Positions 33,469-41,569 of a stretch of 64,000 nt of DNA are shown piece by piece. Source of the DNA: Raineyella sp034933565 (GTDB taxonomy: Bacteria; Actinomycetota; Actinomycetes; Propionibacteriales; Propionibacteriaceae); the NCBI RefSeq assembly GCF_034933565.1, contig NZ_JAYFNG010000016.1, forward strand, positions 3,687-67,686. The letters are read 5' to 3'. The position numbers were made by a program, and so were the translations under genes. The notes under the pieces were generated by a model that saw nothing but the letters and a program-made list of their open reading frames with translations, had not been told where the DNA came from and ran no database searches. Each line of letters begins with the position of its first letter. The stretch's first letter is position 1.

Positions 33469-34284
33469 ATGACTGAACCCACCACCCGGACCCTGACCGT
33501 CCAGAAGACCCCGGAGGGGTCGGACCGTCGGGTCCTGGTCTGCATCCCCACCTACAACGAGGCCCAGAACATCGAATCGATCGTCGGCCGGCTGCGCTCC
33601 GCCGTCCCGTCGGCCGAGGTGCTCGTGGTGGACGACAACTCCCCGGACGGCACCGGCGACATCGCCGATCGTCTGGCGGGTGCGGACAGCCGGATCCATG
33701 TGCTGCACCGCCAGGGCAAGGAGGGGCTCGCCGCGGCGTACGTCGCGGCGTTCCGGTGGGGGCTCGAGCAGGGCTTCGACGTGCTGGTGGAGATGGACGC
33801 CGACGGCTCGCACCGGCCCGAGGAACTGCCGCGGCTGCTGGAGGCGCTGGATCACGCCGACATGGTCAAGGGATCGCGCTGGGTGCCGGGTGGGTCGGTC
33901 ATCAACTGGCCGAAGTCGCGTGAGTACCTGTCGCGGGCGGGCAACCTCTACACCCGGATCCTGCTGGGTGTCCGGGTCAGGGACATCACCGGCGGCTACA
34001 ACGTCTTCCGGGCCCAGACGCTGCGGGACATCGGCCTGGACAACATCGCCGCGGCCGGCTACTTCTTCCAGACCGACATGACGATCAACACGATCGAGGC
34101 GGGCCACTCCGTCGTCGAGGTGCCGATCACGTTCGAGGAGCGCCGGTTCGGCGAGTCCAAGCTGGACAAGAGCATCTTCTTCGAGTCGCTCGCCCGCACC
34201 ACGGCCTGGGGTCTGAAGCGTCGCGGCGCCCAGCTGCGCCGGCTGACCGGCAAGGGCCACCGGGGCGTCACCCCCACCGTCTGA
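33469..34284 (+). CDS. Polyprenol-phosphate mannosyltransferase (PPM/DPM1-type, GT2)
   Basis: This 271-residue GT2 enzyme transfers mannose from GDP-mannose to polyprenyl phosphate, supplying donors for lipoglycans and protein mannosylation at the cytoplasmic membrane. It has VCIPTYNEAQNIESIV, VVDDNSPDGTGDIAD, the metal site EMDADGSHRPEELP, SRWVPGGSVINWP, and the acceptor loop DITGGYNVFR. These match the actinobacterial Ppm1 catalytic domain, here without the fused acyltransferase seen in mycobacterial Ppm1. About 240 residues are the conserved core; the basic C-terminus is short. Confidence 0.92.
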   Translation: MTEPTTRTLTVQKTPEGSDRRVLVCIPTYNEAQNIESIVGRLRSAVPSAEVLVVDDNSPDGTGDIADRLAGADSRIHVLHRQGKEGLAAAYVAAFRWGLEQGFDVLVEMDADGSHRPEELPRLLEALDHADMVKGSRWVPGGSVINWPKSREYLSRAGNLYTRILLGVRVRDITGGYNVFRAQTLRDIGLDNIAAAGYFFQTDMTINTIEAGHSVVEVPITFEERRFGESKLDKSIFFESLARTTAWGLKRRGAQLRRLTGKGHRGVTPTV

Positions 34285-34338
34285 GCCCTGCAGCCTGAAC
34301 CCGGACCGGCTGAATCCTGCAGCCTGAAGTCCACCGGC
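34281..34338 (+). repeat. 29-bp tandem duplication spanning the PPM-synthase stop codon
   Basis: Bases 34281-34309 and 34310-34338 are imperfect 29-bp direct repeats sharing CCTGCAGCCTGAA, and the first copy begins with the stop codon. A second short repeat (GACCGGATCGCCGG twice, about 34371-34402) follows. Confidence 0.75.
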
Positions 34339-34401
34339 CGGGCCTCGCCGACAGCCTCTCGGCTACCGCCGACCGGATCGCCGGGCACCGACCGGATCGC
34401 C

Positions 34402-34452
34402 GGACGCATCAGGGCCCCCGGACCGCGACGGTCCGGGGGCCCTGATGCGTCC
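34402..34452. terminator. 23-bp perfect hairpin between convergent genes
   Basis: The arms 34402-34424 and 34430-34452 are perfectly complementary over 23 bp with a 5-nt loop (GCGAC). It lies between the PPM-synthase gene and the convergent rbpA, and is a strong bidirectional terminator candidate. Confidence 0.85.
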
Positions 34453-34519
34453 TGGTGCTGATGCCGATCGAGGAGCCCGACCGACCGATGGGTCCGCCCG
34501 GCCGGGCGGGCCGATCGGA

Positions 34520-34909
34520 TCAGCGGCGCTTCTTCGACGGTGGCGTCGTCCGGCGCATGTACTCGTCGGTGCTGATGGCACCGCTCGTCCGGACCTCCTC
34601 GAGACGCTCCGAGAGGAGCTCCTCCAGATCGGCCAGCGAACGACGTTCCAGCAGCATGTCCCAGTGGGTGCGCGGCGGCTTGCCCTCCTTCACCTCGGGC
34701 TCGACGCCGTCCGACCGCTTCGCCTCCTGGCCGCAGCGCGGACACTCCCACACCGTCGGCAGATCGGCCTCCTCGGCGAAGGTCATCTCGAAATGGTGTC
34801 CCTGGGGGCAGTCGAAGCCCACTTCCTGGCGCGGTGCGAAATCCACACCCACCTCGTCCTCGAAACTCTTGGATCCGAGACCGGAACCTCGCAGAGAACG
34901 ATCAGCCAT
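34520..34909 (-). CDS. rbpA: RNA polymerase-binding protein RbpA
   Basis: This 129-residue protein has the N-terminal tail MADRSLRGSGLGSKSFE, and the zinc-like core DCPQGHHFEMTFAEEADLP through WECPRCG with Cys pairs. It then has THWDMLLERRSLADLEELLSERL, the sigma-interaction domain that follows the basic linker. RbpA is a general transcription activator that stabilises open complexes with the principal sigma factor and occurs only in actinobacteria. An AGGAGGTAGCAG ribosome site precedes ATG 34909. Confidence 0.97.
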   Translation of the reverse strand: MADRSLRGSGLGSKSFEDEVGVDFAPRQEVGFDCPQGHHFEMTFAEEADLPTVWECPRCGQEAKRSDGVEPEVKEGKPPRTHWDMLLERRSLADLEELLSERLEEVRTSGAISTDEYMRRTTPPSKKRR

Positions 34910-34976
34910 CTGCTACCTCCTAGGATTGCTGGTCGACCGGTCAACGCCGGCGCGACCCGGACTGTTCCCGGCCGGC

Positions 34977-36350
34977 CTACCGGTCGACGTCCAGAGTAGC
35001 CGTCCGGGCCAAGACCGCGCCCGACCTTCCCTGGGCCGCCGGGACCTGCAGCAGCAGGAGCGCCCCGGCGACGAGGATCAGGACGATCGCCACGATACCC
35101 CAGCGGTCCTGGTGGGTGAGCCCGGCGAACAGTCCGAACAGGGCGGGGGAGAGGAAGGACACCGCACGTCCCGAGGTGGTGTAGAGGCCGAACATCTGGC
35201 CCTGGCGTTCCAGCGGCGCCATCCGCGCCATCATCGAGCGCGACGAGGACTGGGCCGGCCCGACGAACAGGCACAGCGCGAGTCCGAACACCCAGAACAG
35301 CCCCAGGCTGTGGACGAACAGCAGCGTCGTCGCCGCGCCGATCAGGCCGATGATGGAGCCGAGGATCACCGGGCGGGCGCCGTACCGGTCCTCCAGCAGA
35401 CCCCCGGCGCCGGCCCCGGCGGCGGCGACGATGTTGGCCGCCACGCCGAAGATCAGCACGGCGCTGGGCGCCATCCCGTAGACGCTGACGGCGAGCACGG
35501 CCCCGAAGGTGAACACCGCGGCCAGCCCGTCCCGGTAGATCGCCGAGGCGACCAGGAACCGGACCGCGTCCGGGTCGTCGCGCCACAGCTCGCGGACGTC
35601 ACCGACGAGCCGGCGGTACGCGGCCACCGGACCCGTACGGCCCCGCCGTGCCCCGCCGGCCGGGTCAGGCACCTCCGGATCGGGCACCGCGATGAACACC
35701 GGGACGGCGAAGACGAGGTACCACGCGGCGACGACCAGGCAGACGATCCGGACACCCAGGCCATCGGTCGAGGGCACCCCGAACCAGTTGCCCTCGGCGA
35801 TGATGCCGAAGTAGGCCACCAGCAGCAGGAAGATGCTGCCGGTGTAGCCCATCGCCCAGCCCAGGCCGGACACCCGGCCCATGTCGTCGTCCTCGGAGAC
35901 CTGCTTCAGCATCGCGTAGTACGACACGTTGCTGAACTCGGCCGCCACCGTGCCGACGCCCAGCAGCACCAGGCCACCGACCAGGTAGGCGGGTGCCGGG
36001 CGGATGGCGTACATGGCCGCCGTCGCGGCGATGACGACCGCGGTCCACAGCGCGAGGCTACGGCGCCGACCGCCGCCGTCGGCCTGCTGGCCCATGATCG
36101 GGGCGGTGACGGCGATCACCGCCCCGGCGATGGCGGTGGAGATGCTCAGCGCGGTCGCCCCGCTGACCGCACCGTCCCGGGCGGCCACCGTCCCGGTGAG
36201 GTAGGTCGCGAAGACGAAGGTGACGATCACCGAGTGGAAGGCCGACGAGCCCCAGTCGTACGACACCCACGACCAGATCCGGGCGCGCCGCCCGAAGCGG
36301 TGGGGCCGAGGGCGCCCCGCACCCACGATCCCCATCTCAGTCCCGGCCAT
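34977..36350 (-). CDS. MFS transporter of the UMF1 (Atg22-like) family
   Basis: This protein of about 457 residues has roughly twelve membrane helices. The N-terminal signature RIWSWVSYDWGSSAFHSVIVTFVFATYL is that of UMF1/Atg22-like major facilitators (YDWANSAF in most members). SNVSYYAMLKQVSEDDDMGRVSGLGWAMGY follows. Substrates in bacteria are unknown; yeast Atg22 exports amino acids from the vacuole. The start is either ATG 36350, with GGGGA 7 nt upstream and overlapping the GDPD gene, or ATG 36335 directly after it. It is cotranscribed with the GDPD gene. Confidence 0.88.
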   Translation of the reverse strand: MAGTEMGIVGAGRPRPHRFGRRARIWSWVSYDWGSSAFHSVIVTFVFATYLTGTVAARDGAVSGATALSISTAIAGAVIAVTAPIMGQQADGGGRRRSLALWTAVVIAATAAMYAIRPAPAYLVGGLVLLGVGTVAAEFSNVSYYAMLKQVSEDDDMGRVSGLGWAMGYTGSIFLLLVAYFGIIAEGNWFGVPSTDGLGVRIVCLVVAAWYLVFAVPVFIAVPDPEVPDPAGGARRGRTGPVAAYRRLVGDVRELWRDDPDAVRFLVASAIYRDGLAAVFTFGAVLAVSVYGMAPSAVLIFGVAANIVAAAGAGAGGLLEDRYGARPVILGSIIGLIGAATTLLFVHSLGLFWVFGLALCLFVGPAQSSSRSMMARMAPLERQGQMFGLYTTSGRAVSFLSPALFGLFAGLTHQDRWGIVAIVLILVAGALLLLQVPAAQGRSGAVLARTATLDVDR

Positions 36351-37185
36351 ACCAGAGTCCCCGCTCCACCAGGACGTCCTTGAGGACGTCGATCCGATCG
36401 CTGACCAGTCCGTCGACACCCAGATCGATGAGCTCGGTCATCTGCACCGGGTCGTCGACCGTCCACACGTGCACCTTCTTGCCCGCCGCATGGGCGGCCG
36501 CCACGAACCCCGCAGTGACCACCCGGCCCTCGTCGCCACGGATGTCCGGCCCGGCCAGCGCCCGCAGTCCGGCGGGCAGGGAGGCCACCGCGGACGGCAG
36601 CTTCGTCCAGTGCGGCACCTGCAGCACGTTGCCGTCGGCCGACAGCAGGCGGGGGAGCACCGGGACCAGCCGGGTCCAGGCGATCCCGGCCGGGCTGACC
36701 GAGGTGGAGACCTGGGCGCCGGCCAGCCGACGGAACTCATGCAGCCTGGCGGCGGAGAACGAGGCGACGTTCACCCGCCGCTGGGCCCGGTGCCGGTTGA
36801 GCACCTCGAGCAGCGGTGCCACCGTGCCGTCCGCCTTGAGATCGATGTTGAAGAAGGTGTCCGGGAACGCCTCGAACACCTCGTCGAGGGTCGGGACGGG
36901 CTCCGTCCCGCCGATCCGGGCCCGGGCGACCTCGGTGTGGTCGAGCTCGGCGATCACCCCGGTGCGGTCCGTCACCCGGTCGAGGCGGTCGTCGTGGAAG
37001 GCCACCAGGACCCCGTCCCGGGTGGCGTGCACGTCGGTCTCGATGTGGGTGTAGCCGAGGGCGACGGCCCGGCCGAAGGCGTACAGGCTGTTCTCCCGGC
37101 CGACGTTCGGGGCGTACATGGAGCCCCCGCGGTGTGCCAGGGCGAGGAACGGCGGAGAGAAGAACGGGAGATCGGAGACGGACAT
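36337..37185 (-). CDS. Glycerophosphodiester phosphodiesterase
   Basis: This 282-residue protein has the GDPD catalytic motifs LALAHRGGSMYAPNVGRENS, ETDVHATRDGVLVAFHDDRLDRVTD and FNIDLKAD, and the C-terminal VHVWTVDDPVQMTELIDLGVDGLVSD. These enzymes hydrolyse glycerophosphodiesters to glycerol-3-phosphate and an alcohol. There is no signal peptide, so it is probably cytoplasmic. Its start at 37185 is set by the conserved N-terminal length. The stop lies next to the MFS gene start. Confidence 0.93.
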   Translation of the reverse strand: MSVSDLPFFSPPFLALAHRGGSMYAPNVGRENSLYAFGRAVALGYTHIETDVHATRDGVLVAFHDDRLDRVTDRTGVIAELDHTEVARARIGGTEPVPTLDEVFEAFPDTFFNIDLKADGTVAPLLEVLNRHRAQRRVNVASFSAARLHEFRRLAGAQVSTSVSPAGIAWTRLVPVLPRLLSADGNVLQVPHWTKLPSAVASLPAGLRALAGPDIRGDEGRVVTAGFVAAAHAAGKKVHVWTVDDPVQMTELIDLGVDGLVSDRIDVLKDVLVERGLWYGRD

Positions 37186-37235
37186 GGCGCCATCCCAGCA
37201 GAGGCAGGTGACCAACGGGTGACGCCGCGCCCCGG

Positions 37236-38090
37236 TCAGCGGACCCGCTCGGCGGTGAAGGTCCGGGTCGGGGCGACGAACTCCTCCTGCCCCGCGACCA
37301 GCGCCAGCTCCCGGCGGCCGAGCTCCAGGGTACGGGCCAGCAGGCCGAACATCGACGCAGCGGTGTTCTCCACCGCGGTGCGGGCCGAGCCGGTGGCGAG
37401 CAGGTGGGCCAGGAAGAGCGCCGAGGTGACGTCACCGGACCCGACGAAGTAGGCCTCCAGCTTCGGGGTGGTGACCAGATGCGCGCCGGCGTCATCGACC
37501 GCGAGCAGCTGCACCGTCGCCGGGTCGGTGTCGGCGCTCACCACCGAGGTGACCAGCACGGTGCGCGGGCCCCGGGAGCGCAGCTCATCGGTGGCCTCGA
37601 GGATCTCCTCGAGCGACTGCGTCCGGCGGCCGACCAGGTGATCCAGCTCGAAGTGGTTGGGCGTCAGCACCTGGGCCATCGGCACCACCCGGTCACGGAA
37701 CATCGGCGGCACATCGTCGCGGACGAAGAACCCTCGCCCGACGTCGCCCATCACCGGGTCGCAGCACCAGATCGCCTCCGGGTTGCGCTCCCGCAGCAGC
37801 TCCGCCGCCGCCAGCACCGTCCCACCGGTGTCGCCGTTGCCCAGGTAGCCGGACAGCAGCGCGTCGCAGCCGGCCAGGGCGCCCCGGTCGTCGATGCCCC
37901 GGACCACCTCGAGGACGTCGGCCGGATCGAGCAACGGGCCGCGCCAGGCGCCGTACCCGGTGTGGTTGGAGAAGTGGACGGTGAGCACCGGAAGGACCTC
38001 GATGCCCATCCGCATCAACGGGAAGGCGGCAGCACTGTTGCCGGCGTGGCCGTAGGCGACGGAGGACTGGATGGACAGGATCGAGGTCAT
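37236..38090 (-). CDS. pdxY: Pyridoxal kinase PdxY-like
   Basis: This 284-residue ribokinase-fold protein begins MTSILSIQSSVAYGHAGNSAA and continues VHFSNHTGYG, WCCDPVMGD, LTPNHFELDHLVGR and the anion-hole/catalytic GSGDVTSALFLAHLL. These are diagnostic of PdxY, which phosphorylates pyridoxal in the vitamin B6 salvage pathway. ATG 38090 has GGAG 4-5 nt upstream; an ATG three codons earlier is the alternative. Confidence 0.93.
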   Translation of the reverse strand: MTSILSIQSSVAYGHAGNSAAAFPLMRMGIEVLPVLTVHFSNHTGYGAWRGPLLDPADVLEVVRGIDDRGALAGCDALLSGYLGNGDTGGTVLAAAELLRERNPEAIWCCDPVMGDVGRGFFVRDDVPPMFRDRVVPMAQVLTPNHFELDHLVGRRTQSLEEILEATDELRSRGPRTVLVTSVVSADTDPATVQLLAVDDAGAHLVTTPKLEAYFVGSGDVTSALFLAHLLATGSARTAVENTAASMFGLLARTLELGRRELALVAGQEEFVAPTRTFTAERVR

Positions 38091-38178
38091 GGGCTCCATG
38101 CTGCCGCATCGGCCGGCGGGTCCGTTCCCCGCGACAGCATGCGACCGGGAGCAGTGGTGCGGGGACGTACGTCCGGGT

Positions 38179-39738
38179 CTAGCCGGTGGTCACCCGGACG
38201 TTGGCACCGAGTGCGTTCAGCCGGTTCGGCAGGTCCTCGTAACCGCGGTTGATCACGTACACGTCGCGCAGCACCGACTCGCCCTTGGCACCGAGCATCG
38301 CCAGCAACAGGCAGACGCCCGGCCGCAGCGCCGGGGGACAGGTCACCTCGCGGCCGCGCCACTTCGTCGGCCCGTTGACGATCAGCCGGTGCGGGTCGAG
38401 CAGCTGGATGTTGCCGCCGATCTTGGCCAGGTCGAGCAGGTGGATCGCCCGGTTCTCGTACACCCAGTCGTGGATCAGCGTCTGCCCCTGGGCCTCGGCC
38501 GCGATCACGGCGAAGAACGGCAGGTTGTCGATGTTGAGGCCCGGGAAGGGCATCGGGTGGATCTTGTCCATCGGCGCCTTGAGCGTCGAGGGCCGGACAG
38601 TGATGTCGACCAGTCGGGTGCGGCCGTTGTCGGCCATGTACTCGTCGGTGACGGTGAAGTCGAGGCCCATCTCCTCCAGGATCGCCAGCTCGATCTCGAG
38701 GAACTCGATCGGGGCGCGCTGGATGGTCAGCTCGGACTTCGTCACGATCGCGGCGGTGATCAGGCTCATCGCCTCAATCGGGTCCTCCGAGGGGAAGTAC
38801 TCCACGTCGGCGTTGATCTCGGTGACGCCGCGGACGACCAGAGTGGTGGTGCCGACGCCGTCGATCCGTACGCCCAGCTTCTGCAGGAAGAAGCAGAGAT
38901 CCTGGACCATGTAGTTCGGTGAGGCGTTGCGGATGGTCACCGGGCCGGGGACCATGGCCGCGGCCATCAGGGCGTTCTCGGTGACGGTGTCGCCGCGCTC
39001 GGTCAGCACCACGGCCCGCTCCGGGGCGTGCACGTCACCGGCGGTGCAGCGATAGAAGCCCTCGGTGGCGAGCACATCGAGACCGAAGTGGCGCAGCACC
39101 TGCAGGTGCGGCTCGATGGTGCGCGCACCCAGATCACAGCCGCCGGCGTACGGCACCCGGAAGTCGGTGTAGAAGTGCATCAGCGGCGCGAAGAACATGA
39201 TGATGGAGCGGGTCCGGCGGGCGGCGGCGACGTCCATCGAGTCGAGGTCGAGCTCCGCGGGGCGGATCAGCTCGAGGTCGGTGTCGTTGATCCAGGAGAT
39301 CCGGTAGCCGATGCTGATCAGCACCTCGCAGATCCGGTTGACCTCCTCGATCTTGGCGATCTTGCGCAGGACGGTGCGGCCGCGGTTGAGCAGCGAGGCG
39401 CACAGCAGCGCGACCGCCGCGTTCTTCGAGGAGCGTACGTCGATCGCTCCGCTCAGCTGCCGGCCGCCCTCGATGGTGAGGTGCATCGGCGTCGGTCGGG
39501 TCGGGTGCATCGGCTGCGGGGCGGCCTCGGTCGCTTCCGCACCGGGGCCCGCCTCCAGGGCCGCCGCGATCCGGGTGACGAGGTCGATCGACACGTCCAC
39601 CGCTCCGCTCTCCACCTCTTCGAGGGAGGAGCATTCGGTGTTCAGCTTGGCGGCGAGGTCGGCCACGGACAGGCCCCGCTGCTCGCGGGCGTCGCGGATC
39701 ATCCTGCCGATCTGCAAGGCGGTGGAGCTAGAAGTCAC
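38179..39738 (-). CDS. MurA-family enolpyruvyl transferase with an N-terminal XRE helix-turn-helix
   Basis: This 519-residue fusion has residues 8-63 as an XRE/Cro-type HTH (IGRMIRDAREQRGLSVADLA, then LEEVESGAVDVSIDLVTRIA) and residues 85-519 as a MurA-like EPT domain. The UDP-GlcNAc/PEP-binding lysine is Lys105 (SSKNAA), and the PEP-adduct cysteine Cys201 (GGCDLGAR) sits 96 residues later, close to the 93 in E. coli MurA. The catalytic-Asp segment, FPTDMQAQ in E. coli, reads FPSEDPIEAMS, so activity may be altered. It could make UDP-GlcNAc-enolpyruvate or sense a wall precursor and regulate transcription. GTG 39738 is preceded by TAGGCT, suggesting a leaderless mRNA. Confidence 0.85.
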   Translation of the reverse strand: MTSSSTALQIGRMIRDAREQRGLSVADLAAKLNTECSSLEEVESGAVDVSIDLVTRIAAALEAGPGAEATEAAPQPMHPTRPTPMHLTIEGGRQLSGAIDVRSSKNAAVALLCASLLNRGRTVLRKIAKIEEVNRICEVLISIGYRISWINDTDLELIRPAELDLDSMDVAAARRTRSIIMFFAPLMHFYTDFRVPYAGGCDLGARTIEPHLQVLRHFGLDVLATEGFYRCTAGDVHAPERAVVLTERGDTVTENALMAAAMVPGPVTIRNASPNYMVQDLCFFLQKLGVRIDGVGTTTLVVRGVTEINADVEYFPSEDPIEAMSLITAAIVTKSELTIQRAPIEFLEIELAILEEMGLDFTVTDEYMADNGRTRLVDITVRPSTLKAPMDKIHPMPFPGLNIDNLPFFAVIAAEAQGQTLIHDWVYENRAIHLLDLAKIGGNIQLLDPHRLIVNGPTKWRGREVTCPPALRPGVCLLLAMLGAKGESVLRDVYVINRGYEDLPNRLNALGANVRVTTG

Positions 39739-39744
39739 CGGGCC

Positions 39745-39750
39745 AGCCTA
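39745..39750 (-). promoter_or_regulatory. TAGGCT -10 box, probable leaderless promoter of the HTH-MurA gene
   Basis: On the minus strand TAGGCT ends 6 nt before the GTG start at 39738, and no ribosome site is present. Confidence 0.55.
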
Positions 39751-39851
39751 ACCCACGGTCCCCGGACACCCTCCGGAGCCGGGTGTTCCGCCAGGTGCAC
39801 TGACCGGGGTCCGTCCACGTCGTCGCGACGACAGGAGGGGGCGTCGCTGGT

Positions 39852-39857
39852 TAAGGT
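39852..39857 (+). promoter_or_regulatory. TAAGGT -10 box, probable leaderless promoter of lpd
   Basis: TAAGGT ends 7 nt before ATG 39865. A GAGG overlaps the gap but is too close to the ATG for a normal Shine-Dalgarno sequence. Confidence 0.45.
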
Positions 39858-39864
39858 TGAGGCC

Positions 39865-41271
39865 ATGACCGCACACTTTGACGTCGTTGTCCTGGGCGCC
39901 GGGCCCGGTGGGTACGTGGCGGCGATCCGCGCCGCCCAGCTGGGCCTGAAGACCGCCGTTGTCGAGAAGCAGTGGTGGGGCGGGGTCTGCCTCAACGTGG
40001 GCTGCATCCCCACCAAGTCCCTGCTGCGCAATGCCGAGCTCGCCCACATCTTCACCCACGAGCGTGACACCTTCGGGTTCAGCATCGACGGCGAGGTGCG
40101 GCTGGACTACGCCAAGGCCTTCACCCGGTCGCGCAAGGTGTCGGACCGGTCGGTGGGCGGTGTCCACTTCCTGATGAAGAAGAACAAGATCCAGGAGCTC
40201 AACGGCTGGGGCACCTTCAAGGACGCCCGGACGATCGAGGTGACCAAGGACGACGGCACCGTCGAGACCGTCACCGCCGAGAACGTGATCATCGCCGCCG
40301 GCTCGGTCACCCGCATGCTGCCCGGCATGCAGCGCTCGGCCAACGTCCTGACGTACGAGGAGCTGATCCTCTCGGACACGCTGCCGCAGAAGATCATCAT
40401 CGGCGGCGCCGGCGCCATCGGCACCGAGTTCGCCTATGTCCTCAACGCCTACGGTGTCGACGTCACCATCGTGGAGTACCTGGACCGGATGATCCCGGTC
40501 GAGGACGCCGAGCTCAGCAAGGAGCTGCTCAAGGCGTACAAGAAGCTCGGCATCAGGGTCCTCACGAGCACCGCGGTCAAGAACGTGGAGGACACCGGCG
40601 CCGGGGTCCGGATCACCGTCGAGCCGTCCGCCGGCGGCGAGCAGCAGGTCCTCGAGGCGGACAAGATGCTGTCCGCCTTCGGCTTCGCCCCCCGCACCCA
40701 GGGCTACGGCCTGGAGAACACCGGGGTGGCGCTCACCCAGCGTGGCGCCATCGAGATCGACGACTACATGCGCACCAACGTCCCCGGCGTCTACGCCATC
40801 GGTGACGTCACCGCCAAGCTGATGCTCGCCCACACCGCCGAGGCGATGGGCGTGGTCGCCGCCGAGACCATCGCCGGTGCCGAGACCATGCCGATCAACT
40901 ACGACATGATCCCGCACGCCACGTACTGCCAGCCCCAGATCGCCGCCTTCGGCTACACCGAGGAGAAGGCCAAGGAGCTCGGCTACAACGTCAAGGTGGC
41001 GAAGTTCCCGTTCTCCGCCAACGCCAAGGCGAACGGCCTCAACGAGGGGGTCGGCTTCGTCAAGATCGTCGCCGACGCCACGTACGGCGAGATCCTCGGT
41101 GCCCACATGATCGGCCCGGAGGTCACCGAGCTGCTCCCCGAGCTCGTCCTCGCCCAGACCTGGGATCTGACCGCCGAGGAGATCGGCCGTACGGTCCACG
41201 CCCACCCGACCCTGTCCGAGGCGATCAAGGAGGCGGCCGAGGGCATCGGCGGTCACATGATCAACCTCTGA
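39865..41271 (+). CDS. lpd: Dihydrolipoyl dehydrogenase
   Basis: This 468-residue flavoprotein has the FAD site VLGAGPGGYVAAIRAAQ, the redox disulfide GGVCLNVGCIPTK (Cys42 and Cys47), the NAD site IIGGAGAIGTEFAYVLNAYG and the second FAD motif VYAIGDVT. The catalytic His/Glu dyad is in VHAHPTLSE near the C-terminus. It re-oxidises lipoamide in pyruvate, 2-oxoglutarate and branched-chain dehydrogenases or glycine cleavage. The partner subunits are not in this window. It is monocistronic, with a clear terminator after it. Confidence 0.95.
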   Translation: MTAHFDVVVLGAGPGGYVAAIRAAQLGLKTAVVEKQWWGGVCLNVGCIPTKSLLRNAELAHIFTHERDTFGFSIDGEVRLDYAKAFTRSRKVSDRSVGGVHFLMKKNKIQELNGWGTFKDARTIEVTKDDGTVETVTAENVIIAAGSVTRMLPGMQRSANVLTYEELILSDTLPQKIIIGGAGAIGTEFAYVLNAYGVDVTIVEYLDRMIPVEDAELSKELLKAYKKLGIRVLTSTAVKNVEDTGAGVRITVEPSAGGEQQVLEADKMLSAFGFAPRTQGYGLENTGVALTQRGAIEIDDYMRTNVPGVYAIGDVTAKLMLAHTAEAMGVVAAETIAGAETMPINYDMIPHATYCQPQIAAFGYTEEKAKELGYNVKVAKFPFSANAKANGLNEGVGFVKIVADATYGEILGAHMIGPEVTELLPELVLAQTWDLTAEEIGRTVHAHPTLSEAIKEAAEGIGGHMINL

Positions 41272-41299
41272 CGAGAGGTCCCCGACCCGCTCGACCGGT

Positions 41300-41337
41300 C
41301 CCCGGACACCTACTACTACGGTGTCCGGGGATTCTTG
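41300..41337 (+). terminator. Rho-independent terminator after lpd
   Basis: CCCCGGACACC (41300-41310) and GGTGTCCGGGG (41320-41330) form an 11-bp stem with a 9-nt loop, followed by ATTCTTG. It is the only terminator here with a T-rich tail. Confidence 0.85.
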
Positions 41338-41387
41338 CTGTGCCCCGCTGCACCGGTGGAGAACGACATCGGCCCGGAAATCAAGTC

Positions 41388-41393
41388 TTGACA
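41388..41393 (+). promoter_or_regulatory. TTGACA -35 box upstream of the polysaccharide cluster
   Basis: A perfect TTGACA stands at the head of a relatively AT-rich stretch (41380-41500) before the deacetylase gene. The matching -10 is unclear: TTCCCT at 17 nt is poor and GTTAGG is too far. The implied leader would be about 110 nt. Confidence 0.4.
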
Positions 41394-41509
41394 CCCCGCA
41401 ACATTCCGGATTCCCTGTCTGTTAGGGGGGATGGGGAAGTGTTCGCATTACGTCTGTCCGGAAATCGTCAATCAGCACCGACAAATCGATGGCACCCTCG
41501 ACCGCCGCA

Positions 41510-41569
41510 ACGTTTGCAGATGCGACGTTTGCCGATGCGGCCGTCGCCGGTGCGACCCTCGCATCCGAG
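41510..41569 (+). repeat. Degenerate 15-bp tandem repeat at the 5' end of the deacetylase gene
   Basis: ACGTTTGCAGATGCG (41510-41524) is followed by ACGTTTGCCGATGCG (41525-41539) and two more degenerate 15-bp units. In the +1-shifted frame it would read as pentapeptides of the type ATFAD, ATFAD, AAVAG, ATLAS. In the deacetylase frame it overlaps the possible start codons (41520, 41535). Confidence 0.65.
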
